Shown here piece after piece: positions 1 to 11,600 of a DNA stretch of 64,000 nt. The stretch lies in contig JAUPFP010000017.1 of NCBI GenBank assembly GCA_036925085.1, positions 2,694,058 to 2,758,057 on the forward strand, written 5' to 3'. Every line of letters starts with the position of its first letter. Position 1 is the stretch's first letter. Made by a program: the position numbers and the translations under genes. The DNA is from Brachycybe producta. Its lineage: Eukaryota > Arthropoda > Diplopoda > Playtdesmida > Andrognathidae. Under the pieces are notes generated by a model. It was not told where the DNA came from, made no database searches, and was given only the letters and a program-made list of their open reading frames with translations.

Positions 1-1240
1 TTATGCCAGGAAAATCCACAATGCACTCTATTTTGCCGTAAGACAAGTTATTGAGAAGTTTCGGGCTGCCAAGAAAGTTACACATGGTATTTATAGATCT
101 AGAGAAAGCCTATGACAGAGTACCACAGAAGTTATTGTGGGAGGTTTTACAGAAGAAGGGGGTGGGTGAGTTACATAGATATGGTGAGGGACATGTATAG
201 GGATGCACAGACAAGCGTTAAGACTGCCTGGGGGTTCTCTGATAGTTTTCGTGTTGGGATTGGTGTGCACCAGGGCTCAGCACTTAGTCCATATCTATTC
301 ATTTTGGTCCTGGATGAGTTACTGGCAGGGGTGAGGCAGGAGGTCCCCTGGTGTATGCTGTTTCAGATGACATAGTTTTAGTTGGGGAATCCAAAATGGA
401 ACTCGAAATAAGGTTAGAGGAGACTAGGAATGCCTTGAAATCAAAGGGGTTGAAAATAAGTAGGGCAAAAACAGAGTACATGAAATTTCAGTGGGATGGG
501 AAAGAATAGTTGAATGAGAGATTAGACTTGGGGACAGTTTAATGCAGCAGGTGCATGACTTCAAATATTTAGGATCTGTGATGCAAGATGATGGGAGCTT
601 AGACTTGGACATCACAAAGCGGATAAAAGCAGATTGGCATAGGTGGAGGCAGGCTAGTGGGGTATTATGTGACAGGAAGTTACCTATAAAATTGAAGGGG
701 AAGTTTTATAGGACAGTAGTCAGACCAGCTATGTTGTATGGGTCAGAATGTTGGGCAATCAAGAAGGTGCATGAGGCTAGAATGCAGGTAGCTGAGATGA
801 GAATGCTAAGGTTTGAGTGGGGTGACCAGAAAGGATAGGATCAGAAGCAATTTTATTAGGGGTAGTGTAGGGATAACAAATATAGTAGAAAAGATGCAGG
901 AAAATAGGCTGCGGTGGTTTGGGCATGTCCTCAGGAGCGGGGAAGATGGGCTGCTGAGGCAAGCAATGAATTTAGACCTGGGAATAAAATGGGGTAGAGG
1001 AAGACCCAAGCAAACCAAGGACATGGTAGTAAAACGGGATATGGTGGCATGTGGGGTCACTGGGGGCTTGGTGCAAAATCGGAACGAGTGGAGAGTTAGA
1101 ACCAGCAAGGCCGACCCTGCTGATTGTGGGATAAGGTACAGGAAATGATGAGTGACCCTGGAAGCTGTAGTGAGCCTGGTAGCTGTTGTGACCCAGGTGG
1201 TTGTAGTGAGCCAGTCCCTATTCTTGTAGCATAACAACCA
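1..1240 (+). mobile_element. RTE-type non-LTR retrotransposon, decayed 3' part
   Basis: This is the 3' half of a LINE reverse transcriptase, running in from outside the window. Readable blocks are FIDLEKAYDRVP (about 89-124), VGIGVHQGSALSPYLFIL (about 250-305), a palm block around 362 whose FADD motif has lost one base so the frame breaks, KYLGSVMQDDG (from 563), and the C-terminal segment ENRLRWFGHVL (about 900-933). These blocks sit in different frames, so the copy is dead. The order and wording match the RTE/BovB-like LINE group. Near the 3' end (1155-1215) there are three degenerate copies of a GTAGTGAGCCTGGTAGCTG-like unit, as often seen at LINE tails. Nothing of an endonuclease domain is present. 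Confidence 0.8.
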
Positions 1241-2678
1241 AGTGAAACTATTTATAAAAAAAATAACACTTCATTTAAATTTTGACATTAGATTCTTTAT
1301 GTCAAACCTTATTTTCACAAAATGACAAATCGATTATAAACAATATAAATGAAAATCTTTTGAACTGATTTTCTCCCGCCAAAAAACAAAAACAAAAAAA
1401 AGACACGGAAAAATAAAAATATATACAAATATCACATGAAGATGTTAACCACACTTCATACATATAAATGGAAAAAAATGAACGTACAATTTTTTCTTAT
1501 ATGATGTCCTATATGTTTGCACATAGCAAACTTGTACACCATAAAAATACGTGTTGTATTGTTGTATATATACAAATTTTCTTCAAAACATAAAAAAACT
1601 CAATTCTCGGATTTTTTCTTCTTCTATACATTACACAGGTCAATTTGACTATTTACACGCACTCAAATACTGAGGGCTAATGTCAAAAATAATTAAATAT
1701 TAAATTATGACAAAATTATTTACTCGATTCATTTTTTTGTCGAAAAGGTCTCATATAACAATGATTTTTCTTTGTTGCTTTTTTTTTTATAACTTAACAA
1801 AATGTTAAAAAAAAAACAGTTGCTGCATATTAAATAAGACTTCATTTACAAAACAAATTCCAGAAATAACGCATTCTAATTCTCAACAGCCAATAATTTC
1901 ATTAAAAATTGATCATGAAATCAAACAAAAGAATAGAGAGATTCTGTGCCACTATTAGGATAGGTTTATACTCCAAACTTTGCTAAAATATGCAAGCTTC
2001 TAAAAATTAGCTCTCCAAAGCTTAGCTTGTTCATAGAAACATGGTCTTGCAAGGTTTACCGATATTTTCTAACCTTTATACCCATATATATATATATATA
2101 TATATAAATAAATCAATAGAACCCTTCCCCTTCTGGAAGAAAAAAAGGTGTGACTTGTTCACCCGATTTGAGTATCCATTTTCTGATTGGTGCTTTGAAT
2201 TGCTAAGCTTTTAAAAAGCTGAACAATTTCAAAGCTAGCTAGCTTCATGCTCTGGCGAAGGCAAAAACCTGAAGCTCTGACGTCATTTTTTGAAGTTTCG
2301 CAGGCTGATTTGCTGCTTAGCAAGGGAGTATAAACCAACCATTAGAAAGTTCAGAATACTTTTTTTTGGTATGATAAAACTTCTTTTCATCGTTTTTGAA
2401 CAGATTGATAGTAAAGAAACAACGAAATAATTTTCGGCAAAAAAACAGTGTAGGGCCCCATAATTGTCTGTCTGTTTTAACACACAACATAGAACAAAAA
2501 AAATCTCGATATACGATTAAATCCCATTAAATATTGTCATATCTTCAAAGTGTAGAACCAATTTACAAATTAAACATGATTTCAACTTCTTCCAATTTAC
2601 AATAGATTACTGCCTGCCTACATTCATAAGACTAATCATTGCCATTTTTTTAACACTCATACTATTTTAAATAATACG
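1241..2678. other. AT-rich intergenic DNA, no gene seen
   Basis: Very AT-rich stretch beyond the 3' end of the ataxin-7 gene. Short open frames here have no recognisable protein content. It holds a TA dinucleotide run at about 2086-2106 and many short A or T runs. I see no RNA gene. Confidence 0.5.
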
Positions 2679-3689
2679 TTAAAAGGCTACAACACAAAAT
2701 TACTTCGAAAAAACTCCGCAACGAGCGCTAGCATCGTTTTTTCTATTCAGCCCATAGACCGAATGTTAAAAAAAAAAAATCTTAATTTTGAAGATACACA
2801 GTCGCGCGGCAATATGTTTTTTTTTTCATATTTAACGTTGTCCAATATTAAGTTTTCAAAGTGCAGTATACACCTTAAATATATGCTGATCGAGTGATAG
2901 AATGACAAAAAATTGGTAAGTGCGGTTATAATATTTTTAAAAACTATTTCAAAATCGCGAATTTCTAACTCTTTATGTTAAAACTCCATCGAGTATGCCC
3001 AAATAAAAAAAATCCATTAAAATGCTCGTAAAAATACGTAAAAATAATTTTAAAAAACAGAAAAAAATGAGCACGTGCGCCAATGTATTGGCTTCACTGT
3101 GGTTTAATTGTGATTTTTAAAAATTATTTTTAGGTACTTTTTAAGAGCATTTTAATTGATGTTTTTTTCTTATATTTTTCTCTATATTTTACTTTGCCTG
3201 AAGGAAACGTGTTATTTTTTTTGCCGTTTTTCACTAATTTTCAGTGAGTATTACAGCACATAATTTTTTAAAAAAATACAGTAGGGCCTCATTTTTTGGT
3301 CATTCGTTTTTCGCTGATCAGCTATATGGCGCTTTCCAATAATATCCACGTACGTTAGGTTTGACGCTTGCTTTGCTCTTTCCGCATTTTTTCGACCCTA
3401 CGTGTGCAACAGCTGACCCAGAGTACTCAATCGAGTTTAACATAAAAAGTTAGAAATTCGCGATTTTGAAATAGTTTTTAAAAATATAACCGCACTTACC
3501 AATTTTTTGTCATTCTATCACTTGATCAGCATATATTTAAGGTGCACATTGCACTTTGAAAACTTAATATTGGACAACTTTAAAATATAAAAAATAAACA
3601 TATCGCCGCTGCAACTGAGTATTTTAAAAATTAACATTTTTTCTTTAACATTGGGTCTTTTTGAATTAATTTTGTGATGTAGCCTCTTA
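2679..3689. mobile_element. TTAA-flanked foldback MITE, family F1, copy 1
   Basis: The two halves are reverse complements over several hundred bases. The left arm starts TTAAAAGGCTACAACACAAA and carries GAGCGCTAGCATCG, CCCATAGACC and ATATATGCTGATCGAGTGAT; the right arm carries the reverse complements and ends GATGTAGCCTCTTA. Three more copies lie in this window (4080, 5888, 15602). The right TTAA has become TTAC here. TTAA target sites with terminal RR bases are known for piggyBac- and Kolobok-type elements. No transposase is encoded, so it is non-autonomous. Confidence 0.8.
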
Positions 3690-4079
3690 CATAAAACAGT
3701 GACAAATAAAAAGAACTTTCATAATTATCACTCAAAATTATGTCTACCAATTGAAATGAAATATCTTTTTTAACGTTTTTTTCTTCATATTATTTTGCAT
3801 GAAATTTTGCAGTCAAATAGAACCATAATTACGTGGGAAAACACACTGAATGTTTTCATACTGAGAAATAAATACGCCTAATTGCAAATAACATTAAAGC
3901 AGGACAAACTGAAATTACCTAACAAAAAACAACAACACCATAAATCAAACTTGAAGAAAAAATCATTGAAAATTTCAATAAATGATGTTTTAGTCAATCC
4001 ATAAAAAAAGACAACAAAAGAGGAGGAAAATAAAACTTCTCGGCTGATTTCACAAAAAAGTGGTCCGCAGTCGGGTCCC

Positions 4080-4856
4080 TTAAAAGGCTATATCTCAAAA
4101 TTACTTCAAAAATCTTCGCAAAGAGCGCTAGCATCGTTTTACTATTGAACCCATAGACCCGATGTTAAAGAAAAAATGTTAATTTTTAAAATACACAGTC
4201 ATGGCAATATGTTCATTTTTCATATTTAAATTTGTCTAATATTAAGTTTTCAAAGTGCAATGTGCACCTTAAATATATGCTGATTGAGTGATACAATGAC
4301 AAAAAATTGGTAAACGTGGTTATATTTTTAAAAACTATTACAAAATCGCGAATTTCTAACTCTTATGTTAAACTCCATTGAGTACGCCCAAATAAGAAAA
4401 AACATCCATTAAAATGCTCGTAAAAATACGTAAGAAAATTTTAAGAAACCAGAAAAAAATCAGCACATGCGCCAATGTGTTCGCTTCAAATGTGGTTTTT
4501 TAAAATTACTTTTACAAGCATTTTCATGTTTTTTTTTGCATACAAGCGCGCGTACTCAATGAAATTTAACATAAAGAGTTAGAAATTCACGATTTTGAAA
4601 TAGTTTTTAAAATATAACTCCACTTACCAATTTTTTGTCATTCTATCACTCGATCAGCATATATTTAAGGTGCACATTGCACTTTGAAAACTTAATATTA
4701 GACAAATTTAAATATGAAAAATGAACATATTGCCATGACTGTATTTTAAAAAATAACATTTTTTCTTTAACATCGGGTCTATGGTCTCAATAGAAAAACG
4801 ACGGTAGTGCTCTTTTCAGAAATCTTTCGTAATAATTTTGTCATGTAGCCTCTTAA
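4080..4856. mobile_element. TTAA-flanked foldback MITE, family F1, copy 2
   Basis: Second copy of the F1 palindromic element. It begins TTAAAAGGCTATATCTC and ends GTCATGTAGCCTCTTAA, so an intact TTAA lies at each end. The arms share GAGCGCTAGCATCG, CATAGACCCGATG and TGCACCTTAAATATATGCTG with the other copies. The central loop differs in length from copy 1. Confidence 0.82.
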
Positions 4857-4881
4857 CTACAAAAGGCTTCGTTCAAAATAC

Positions 4882-4891
4882 TTTATTTATT
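4882..4891 (-). promoter_or_regulatory. Candidate polyadenylation signals for ataxin-7
   Basis: Two overlapping AATAAA hexamers read on the minus strand (AATAAATAAA), about 250 bases downstream of the ataxin-7 stop codon. Position and strand suit a poly(A) signal. The region is AT-rich, so chance hexamers are common and no transcript evidence is available. Confidence 0.35.
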
Positions 4892-5139
4892 CCAAAGCGA
4901 CAACCGCCTGGCTGAAAATAGCCTCAACAACAATCATTTGTTAACCTCGCATCCATAGATGCAACAGTAACTCTCGTTAATTCTTATGACATGATGAGGA
5001 ATACATAATTAAGACCAGTATTTATTAGAAGTTATTTGTTTCATACCCTATAGTTGTTATTGACTAAAAAAAATAAATATGCAGCAACTGTTTTCCAGGA
5101 ATTTCAATAGTTATAAACACTGAATTTTGTTTATTTGGA

Positions 5140-5603
5140 TCATGTTGGTGAATCTCTTACTTCTGAAGGCCTGTGAAATTCTTCAACGGGTATTGAAAAG
5201 GGTTTTGAGTTATGAACTTTGCTTGAGGCAGTGGATGTAATGACTGACGATGACGATGATGATGATGACGATGATGATGATGACGACGACGATGCAGAGA
5301 GCATTTTGAATGGAATTGATGATGATGATGGTGAATTGAAAGGAGGCGATAATGCAAACGAAACATTATCATTTCCATGTTTTCCAATGGAAGATGATGA
5401 CAAAGAAAACTGCGAGCGCCCCATATTTAAATTTCCACCACTAACAGGACTTGATGATGGTGATGACACTCCACTGGATGAATCTTTGCCCAATACAATC
5501 TGAGGTGCTGCTGCAGTTTCCGAATACGAATGTGTTTGATGCTGTTGGTAAACATTCTTCTTCCCAGCGGAGCTTCGCGAAGTTGCACTTATCTTTCCTT
5601 TAC
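5140..5603 (-). CDS. ATXN7: Ataxin-7 exon 12 (last coding exon)
   Basis: Acceptor TTACAG ends at 5604; the exon is entered in phase 1 and the stop is TGA or TAA-type at 5140-5142. It encodes a Ser-rich C-terminus starting [12 protein letters not shown] and ending [10 protein letters not shown] (TCA/TCG)n tract at about 5248-5298 encodes 16 consecutive serines. The plus strand of this tract gives an acidic poly-Asp open frame that is only a shadow. Confidence 0.88.
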
Positions 5604-8600
5604 CTGTAATGCAAATTTGTTTAGCGATCATTAAAGACAATTTATGGTTAAGAGGCTACAGATCACAAAATAACTTGGAAATATCCGTTAAAACCAAAGG
5701 TTTATTAAAAAAACCTAGTGGTTAAAACCATGGTTTTAATCATGATTTTAACCATAATGGTTAAAACCACGCCACCCTGCTATTGGCACTTGGGGTCACA
5801 CACTGAGAACCATTTGCTTCATACTGCCTAAAAATCCAAGCCCTAATCATAACATATCAATCTTATAAATAGATATCGTGATTATGCTTAAGAGACTTAC
5901 ATCGCAAAATTACTTCGAAAAATCTCCGCAAAGAGCGCTAGCATCGTTTTTCCATTGAGCCCATAGACCCGATGTTAATGAAAAACTTAATTTTTTAAAA
6001 TACACAGTCACGGCAATATGTTTATTTTTCATATTTAAAGTTGTCCAATATTAAGTTTTCAAAGTACAATGTGCATCTTAAATATATGCTGATCGAGTTA
6101 TAGAATGACAAAAAATTGGTAAGTGCAGTTATATTTTTAAAAACTATTTCAAAATCGCGAATTTCTAACTCTTATCTTAAACGCCATTGAATACGCCCAA
6201 AAATCGCAAAAATACGTAAAAATAATTTTTTTAAAAAAAGCAGAAAAAAATCAGTACATGCGCCAATGTGTTAGCTTCACTGTGGTTTAATTATGGTTTT
6301 TTAAAATTTTAGGTATTCTTACGAGCATTTTAATGGATGTTTTTTTGCTCACCAGCGCGTACTCAATGGAGTTTAATATAAAAATTAGAAATTCGCGATT
6401 TTGAAATAGTTTTTAAAAATAGAACCGCACTTACCATTTTTTTGTCATTCTATCACTTGATCAGCATATATTTAAAGTGCACATTGTACTTTGAAAACTT
6501 AATATTGGACAACTTTAAATATGAAAAATAAACATATTGCCGCCACGACTGTATTTTAAAAATTAATATTTTTTCTTTAAGATAGAAAAACGATGCAAGT
6601 GGTCTTTGCGGAGATTTTTTGTAGTTATTTTGTGATGTAGCCGCTTAATTACCCATGTAAGTCCCACTCATGCAAACAGATGTTGAAACAATTGCACAAG
6701 AGTTTGGAGCATAATTGAAGAAAAAAAACCCGATAGCATTGCACTATAATGAGGGGTGAGCAGCTGAGTTCCCGCAGATGCGATGCATACAAACAGCGAT
6801 TTACCTACGCAAATTTGGCACATTCACACAGATGCGTTTTCTGCTTTGCAAGATTAGAACTAGTGGGATCAATTCAGAATTGGTAGGTTAAGAGCCCCCC
6901 CCCCCGGCTTGCTAGTCTGTGTGTGGTTTCCAAAATAGACAAACGCAAAGGGGAAAAATTCCCACCACAACAAACTGCGTCTGAAACAAACAGCCACTGA
7001 ATCAGCACAACACAAATATAATGAGCCAATTGTACAATCTGCCCCTCTAGTAGCAAATGGCTCATTGGCGATTAAATCGAGGATTTACAATATTGACATT
7101 TCAATTCACGAAAAATTTGGATAAAAGGATGAACAAAAACAAAAATATTAGTCCTCTTAATAAAATGTGTTGTACAGTAAAACATTGGATTGCGAGTAAC
7201 GTCTGCGAGTGTTTTGCAAGACAAGCAAAATTTTTTTTAATAAATGAGCGTGGTCTTGGAATACGAGCAGTAAGTATACGCTTTGTCTGCCGAGCATCAC
7301 GTGATCCCAAATGAGCCGATGGTTCGCTTTAATTGAATTCAATTCAATTAAATACACCTGCAATCAGCTCGTAAGCCATGTGGCAGGGAGGGATTGCTCC
7401 CAATCACGACTGATTGTCATTATTTAAAAATAAGACATCATCATGAAATTGAAATCGTCCCAACAAAGAACTATTCACAGGAAGAGAAGTCCATAGTCTA
7501 ATAACATTAGGAAGAAAAGACCAAAAATATGCATCAGCCCTAGCCATTAACTCTTTGAAAGTTTTTGAATGCCCAAATCTACCTTTACGAGGATTTCTAG
7601 TTAGTAAACCATTAAGCAGGGTAATGTTATCACAAGACAGCAAACGTCCCAGAAGAGCGAGGCTTTGCTCATTTCTTCGGCCTGCTAATGATTCCCATTC
7701 TAGCTCTTGGAGCATAGATGATACGCTGTCAGTATACACATACCGTCCCTTTACAAATCTTGCAGCCCTACACTGCACCATTTCTATTTCTTGTTTTAGA
7801 TTATTTCTAAATGGGTCCCAAATTGGGGAACAATATTCTAAGATAGGTCTAACTAGGGTAAAGTAACAGACCTTCTTTACATTTTCTTTACAATGTTTAA
7901 GGGTGCGTTGGACAAACCGCAGCCTTTGATTAGCTTTGGCAACTGCTTTGGTTATATGATCTTTCCAAAGCATGTCCTTGGACAAGGTTAAGCCAAGATA
8001 TTTGATGGTATCAACATGGGTTAGCTGAACATCTCCCATTGTGTAATCTGCCATGAACGATTCTCCCTTTCGGGAAACTCGCATAACATTGCATTTACTC
8101 CTATTCAGTTGTAAATGCCACTCAGAGCACCACTCTTCAACACTGTCTAGATCTCTTTGGAGGACTTCACTATCCTCATTATCCCTAATCCTCCTGTAAA
8201 CAACAGCATCATGTGCAAACAAACGCATCGTATTGTTGCATCTGTCTGCCAGATCGTTTATGAACAGAAGGAAAAGCAGTGGTCCAAGAATGCTACCCTG
8301 AGGTACACCAGATGTTACTTTAGCCCAATCTGACACAGCACCATCAATTTGGACTCGCTGTTGTCTATTTGATAAGAATGATGATGTCCACGAAATTACT
8401 TGTTTATTTAAGTTAAAAGTCATCATTGGAATGAATGCTTCACTGTATCAAATGCTTTTGCAAAATCTAAAAATACCAAGTCAAATTCGCCCTTACTATC
8501 CAAGCCAGATTGTATGTCTTGGATGAATAGTGCTAGCTGGGTATCACATGATCTGCCTTTTCGAAAACCACGCTGGTTTTCATGAATTAATTTATGGTTT

Positions 8601-11600
8601 TTTAAATGCTTGATTGTATTAGAATAAATGATATGCTCGAGAGTTTTACAAACAAATACAAGTGCTTTGCATTACAAACACGTTTATGGAACGAATCATG
8701 CTCGCGATCCAAGGTTTTACTATAATTTTATTTAATTTTAGTATTATAGTATTATTTAAATTTAAATATTGTTTTCAGCACTTTTTAAATTAAACTAAAA
8801 AACATAATCTATTAATTTTGCGATTGCACTTTTATACTTTCATCATTAGAACTAAATTAGTTATTGTAATTTGAATTTGGTGTATTTCACATCCTATGGA
8901 CTTTTACATGGATCCGTCAAAATACATGTCAGAAGTACATAAATCCTAGAAGGTTAGAATAAGAGGTGTCTCCTCTTATCACGTGACTTTAGTGAAGCTA
9001 AAAATTTGGGTGGGAAAAAAAATAGTCGCCATCTTGCTAGGACCCAGCACTACATCTGTGCTAGTAGTTCTTATATGAATGAAATATCATTTTGCGTTTG
9101 ACATTTGTGTTTAAAGTATTTGTTAGAGGTAATAAATATTTTTTTTAAAATTAAAAAATAACCTATTTGCCGTATTTTGGTTGCCATATTTGGTCTAAAA
9201 AGGTTCTCGAATTACATTGCAGAGGTAGGTGCTATATGCAAGATTAAGATGTTTTATGAACAGCTGATTTTCAAACTTTGATTATTCTGTAGCTCAGAAG
9301 AGCAAAATTAAGAGGAAAAACTAGAAAGTGTGCTTGAAACTAGAAAGAATGTAGCTCAATAATTTAAGGGTGTTTTCATGTTGATAAATTTCAAAATAAG
9401 TTTTTGAAGGGGCCCTATAAAACACAGAATTCCGTAGGTGACAGACAGGAGGATTCCATAGGTGACATACAGTAAAGTGAATTCCTTAGGGTATGGAATT
9501 CCTTGTTTTATACAGAACCCCTTTTATAAGAGTTTTAAAACTACCATGGCAGATTGATTGAAATTGTGATTTACGTTAAATGATTTTTTTAAAGAGACCG
9601 TTACCGAGAGAAATTTCTAGTCAAAATATTGTCAAGAATTCTACAACGATTAGAAAAAGGATTTTTAAAATTTAAAATAAGTCATCAATATAATTTAAAA
9701 AATTAAAAATAAGTTTTCATATAAATGAACTTTTATCAGATATATGCATCACTGAACAACAGACATTGGCAACAAAAACCCTCCAAAGTATACTATCCTC
9801 GAATTCTGATGTGGTGTCATCTCACACTACTTTTATTTGAATGTTTGAATTATTCCAAATGGAAGGTTGTATTGAGTTGAATATGAATTGGGAATACATG
9901 TATTTGATTAAGAAATTCTGGAAATGTGAAGCGACAACCTTTGACACAAAAACGGGAAAAGGGGGGACTTTCGTTTTTGGAAATTTAAAATGGCGTCGTT
10001 TGGTGACTCGTGAAAAGTCACTTCATTTTTAAGTTTCTTAACGTTTTGACAATCGTTGGGTAAGTCTTGACAATATTTTGAAAAGAAATTTCTGGAGGTA
10101 ATGCTCTCTTTAAGTGATTGGTTTATTTTCCTAGTTTCTAAACTACTTTCATATGATTAAATCATTTGATTTAAATCAAACAACCCTGTCGGACATTCAG
10201 CCATCAGAATAAAATCTTATGTCATACTGAGAGATGTCGCAAAAAATAAATCCATGAATTCAATTTCGAAATGTAAAGATATGGCTTACTATTTAATGGA
10301 CACGGTCACACACCTTATTCACACTGTATTTGAGATTTAAATAAATCATGTAAAGAAGTGAGAGTGCATTCGTCAAATAGAATATTTCAGTAATCTTAAT
10401 GATGATTAATACAAGCTGCCAGATAGATACAACATTAAACAACATAATATGATGACATACCTCTTGACTGAACATGTCCCTCATTGTTAGGTGATAAGAA
10501 GTTATGACTGGGTGAACTCGAAGAATTGCCAGGACTCACAGTGAAATTTGATGAAGAATTCGAAGAGAGACCGTGGTTGGTTACCCCCTTATGGTCAACC
10601 AGAGAAGCCGAGATTGTCGGACCTAGCCCATTAGCAATGTATGACGTTACGTGTGGACTACAAGAAGCCTGAAAAATCATCACAAAATTAAAAATGACAA
10701 AAATATCACGTAAAATAACAGAATCGTTCTGCAACCTTACCGATCTAATATTCCTGAATGCCATCTGACCTGAATGTTGTGTGGCCGACTGAATACTACT
10801 ATTGACTGTTGATGACATATTTAGGTGGTTCTTGGAGATCAGCATTCCACTTAACATGGCCGCATTGGAAAGAGAGCCGAGACCAGTAAGCACAGCAGTG
10901 CTATTAACTACACTCCATTTGGTTTCGGGCGAGGCAATTGTAGTTGTCGTTATACCTTCCACTTTTGAAGATCTAGAAGAGGGTGCTGAAGATCTTATAC
11001 GCTTCGTATTAGACTTTCCATGGGCGGAGTCTGTTGTGATAGTAGTTGTCGAACACGAGGTTACTGGAATAAAAGAGGAAGAGGAGGAGGTGGAGGGGGA
11101 GGCACGACTGGAACCAGCGGATAAAGTCGCCAGCGCAATAGTTGGAGTTGCCAATCCAAATCCTAAATTAGACAATCCCCTGAATGTATCAGATGTTGTG
11201 GCGGGTAGACATATTGCACTATTACTAGTCCTTGGCTGGAGAGTGCCAGTACTGTGAGCAACCTGTCCATTCATAACTTCCATCACAACATTAAGATCTT
11301 TTGAGTTTGCCTCACCAGCTGTGTTATTCCTGACAGCATTTGAAGCCAGTGAACTGCTGCACACTGGAATCACGAGTGGGGCTATTGAGCCATTTTTTGC
11401 ACTACCCAAATGTGGAACTGTAGCATTTAACTGGGCATTAAGGCTTATTGGGAAAGATACAGGCAAGAGACCTGTTGTCGAAGTTGTAGTTGTCGTTATG
11501 CTTGCATTCTGTGCAGGTGGTGTAATCACAATCGACGATGAACAATTAGCACTCTTATTAGTAGACACGCGTTTACGCTTCACGGAAAAATCGCCACTTC

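Noticed and set aside
5219-5503. 94-residue poly-Asp open frame on the plus strand
   Set aside because: It is the antisense of the poly-Ser tract in ataxin-7 exon 12.
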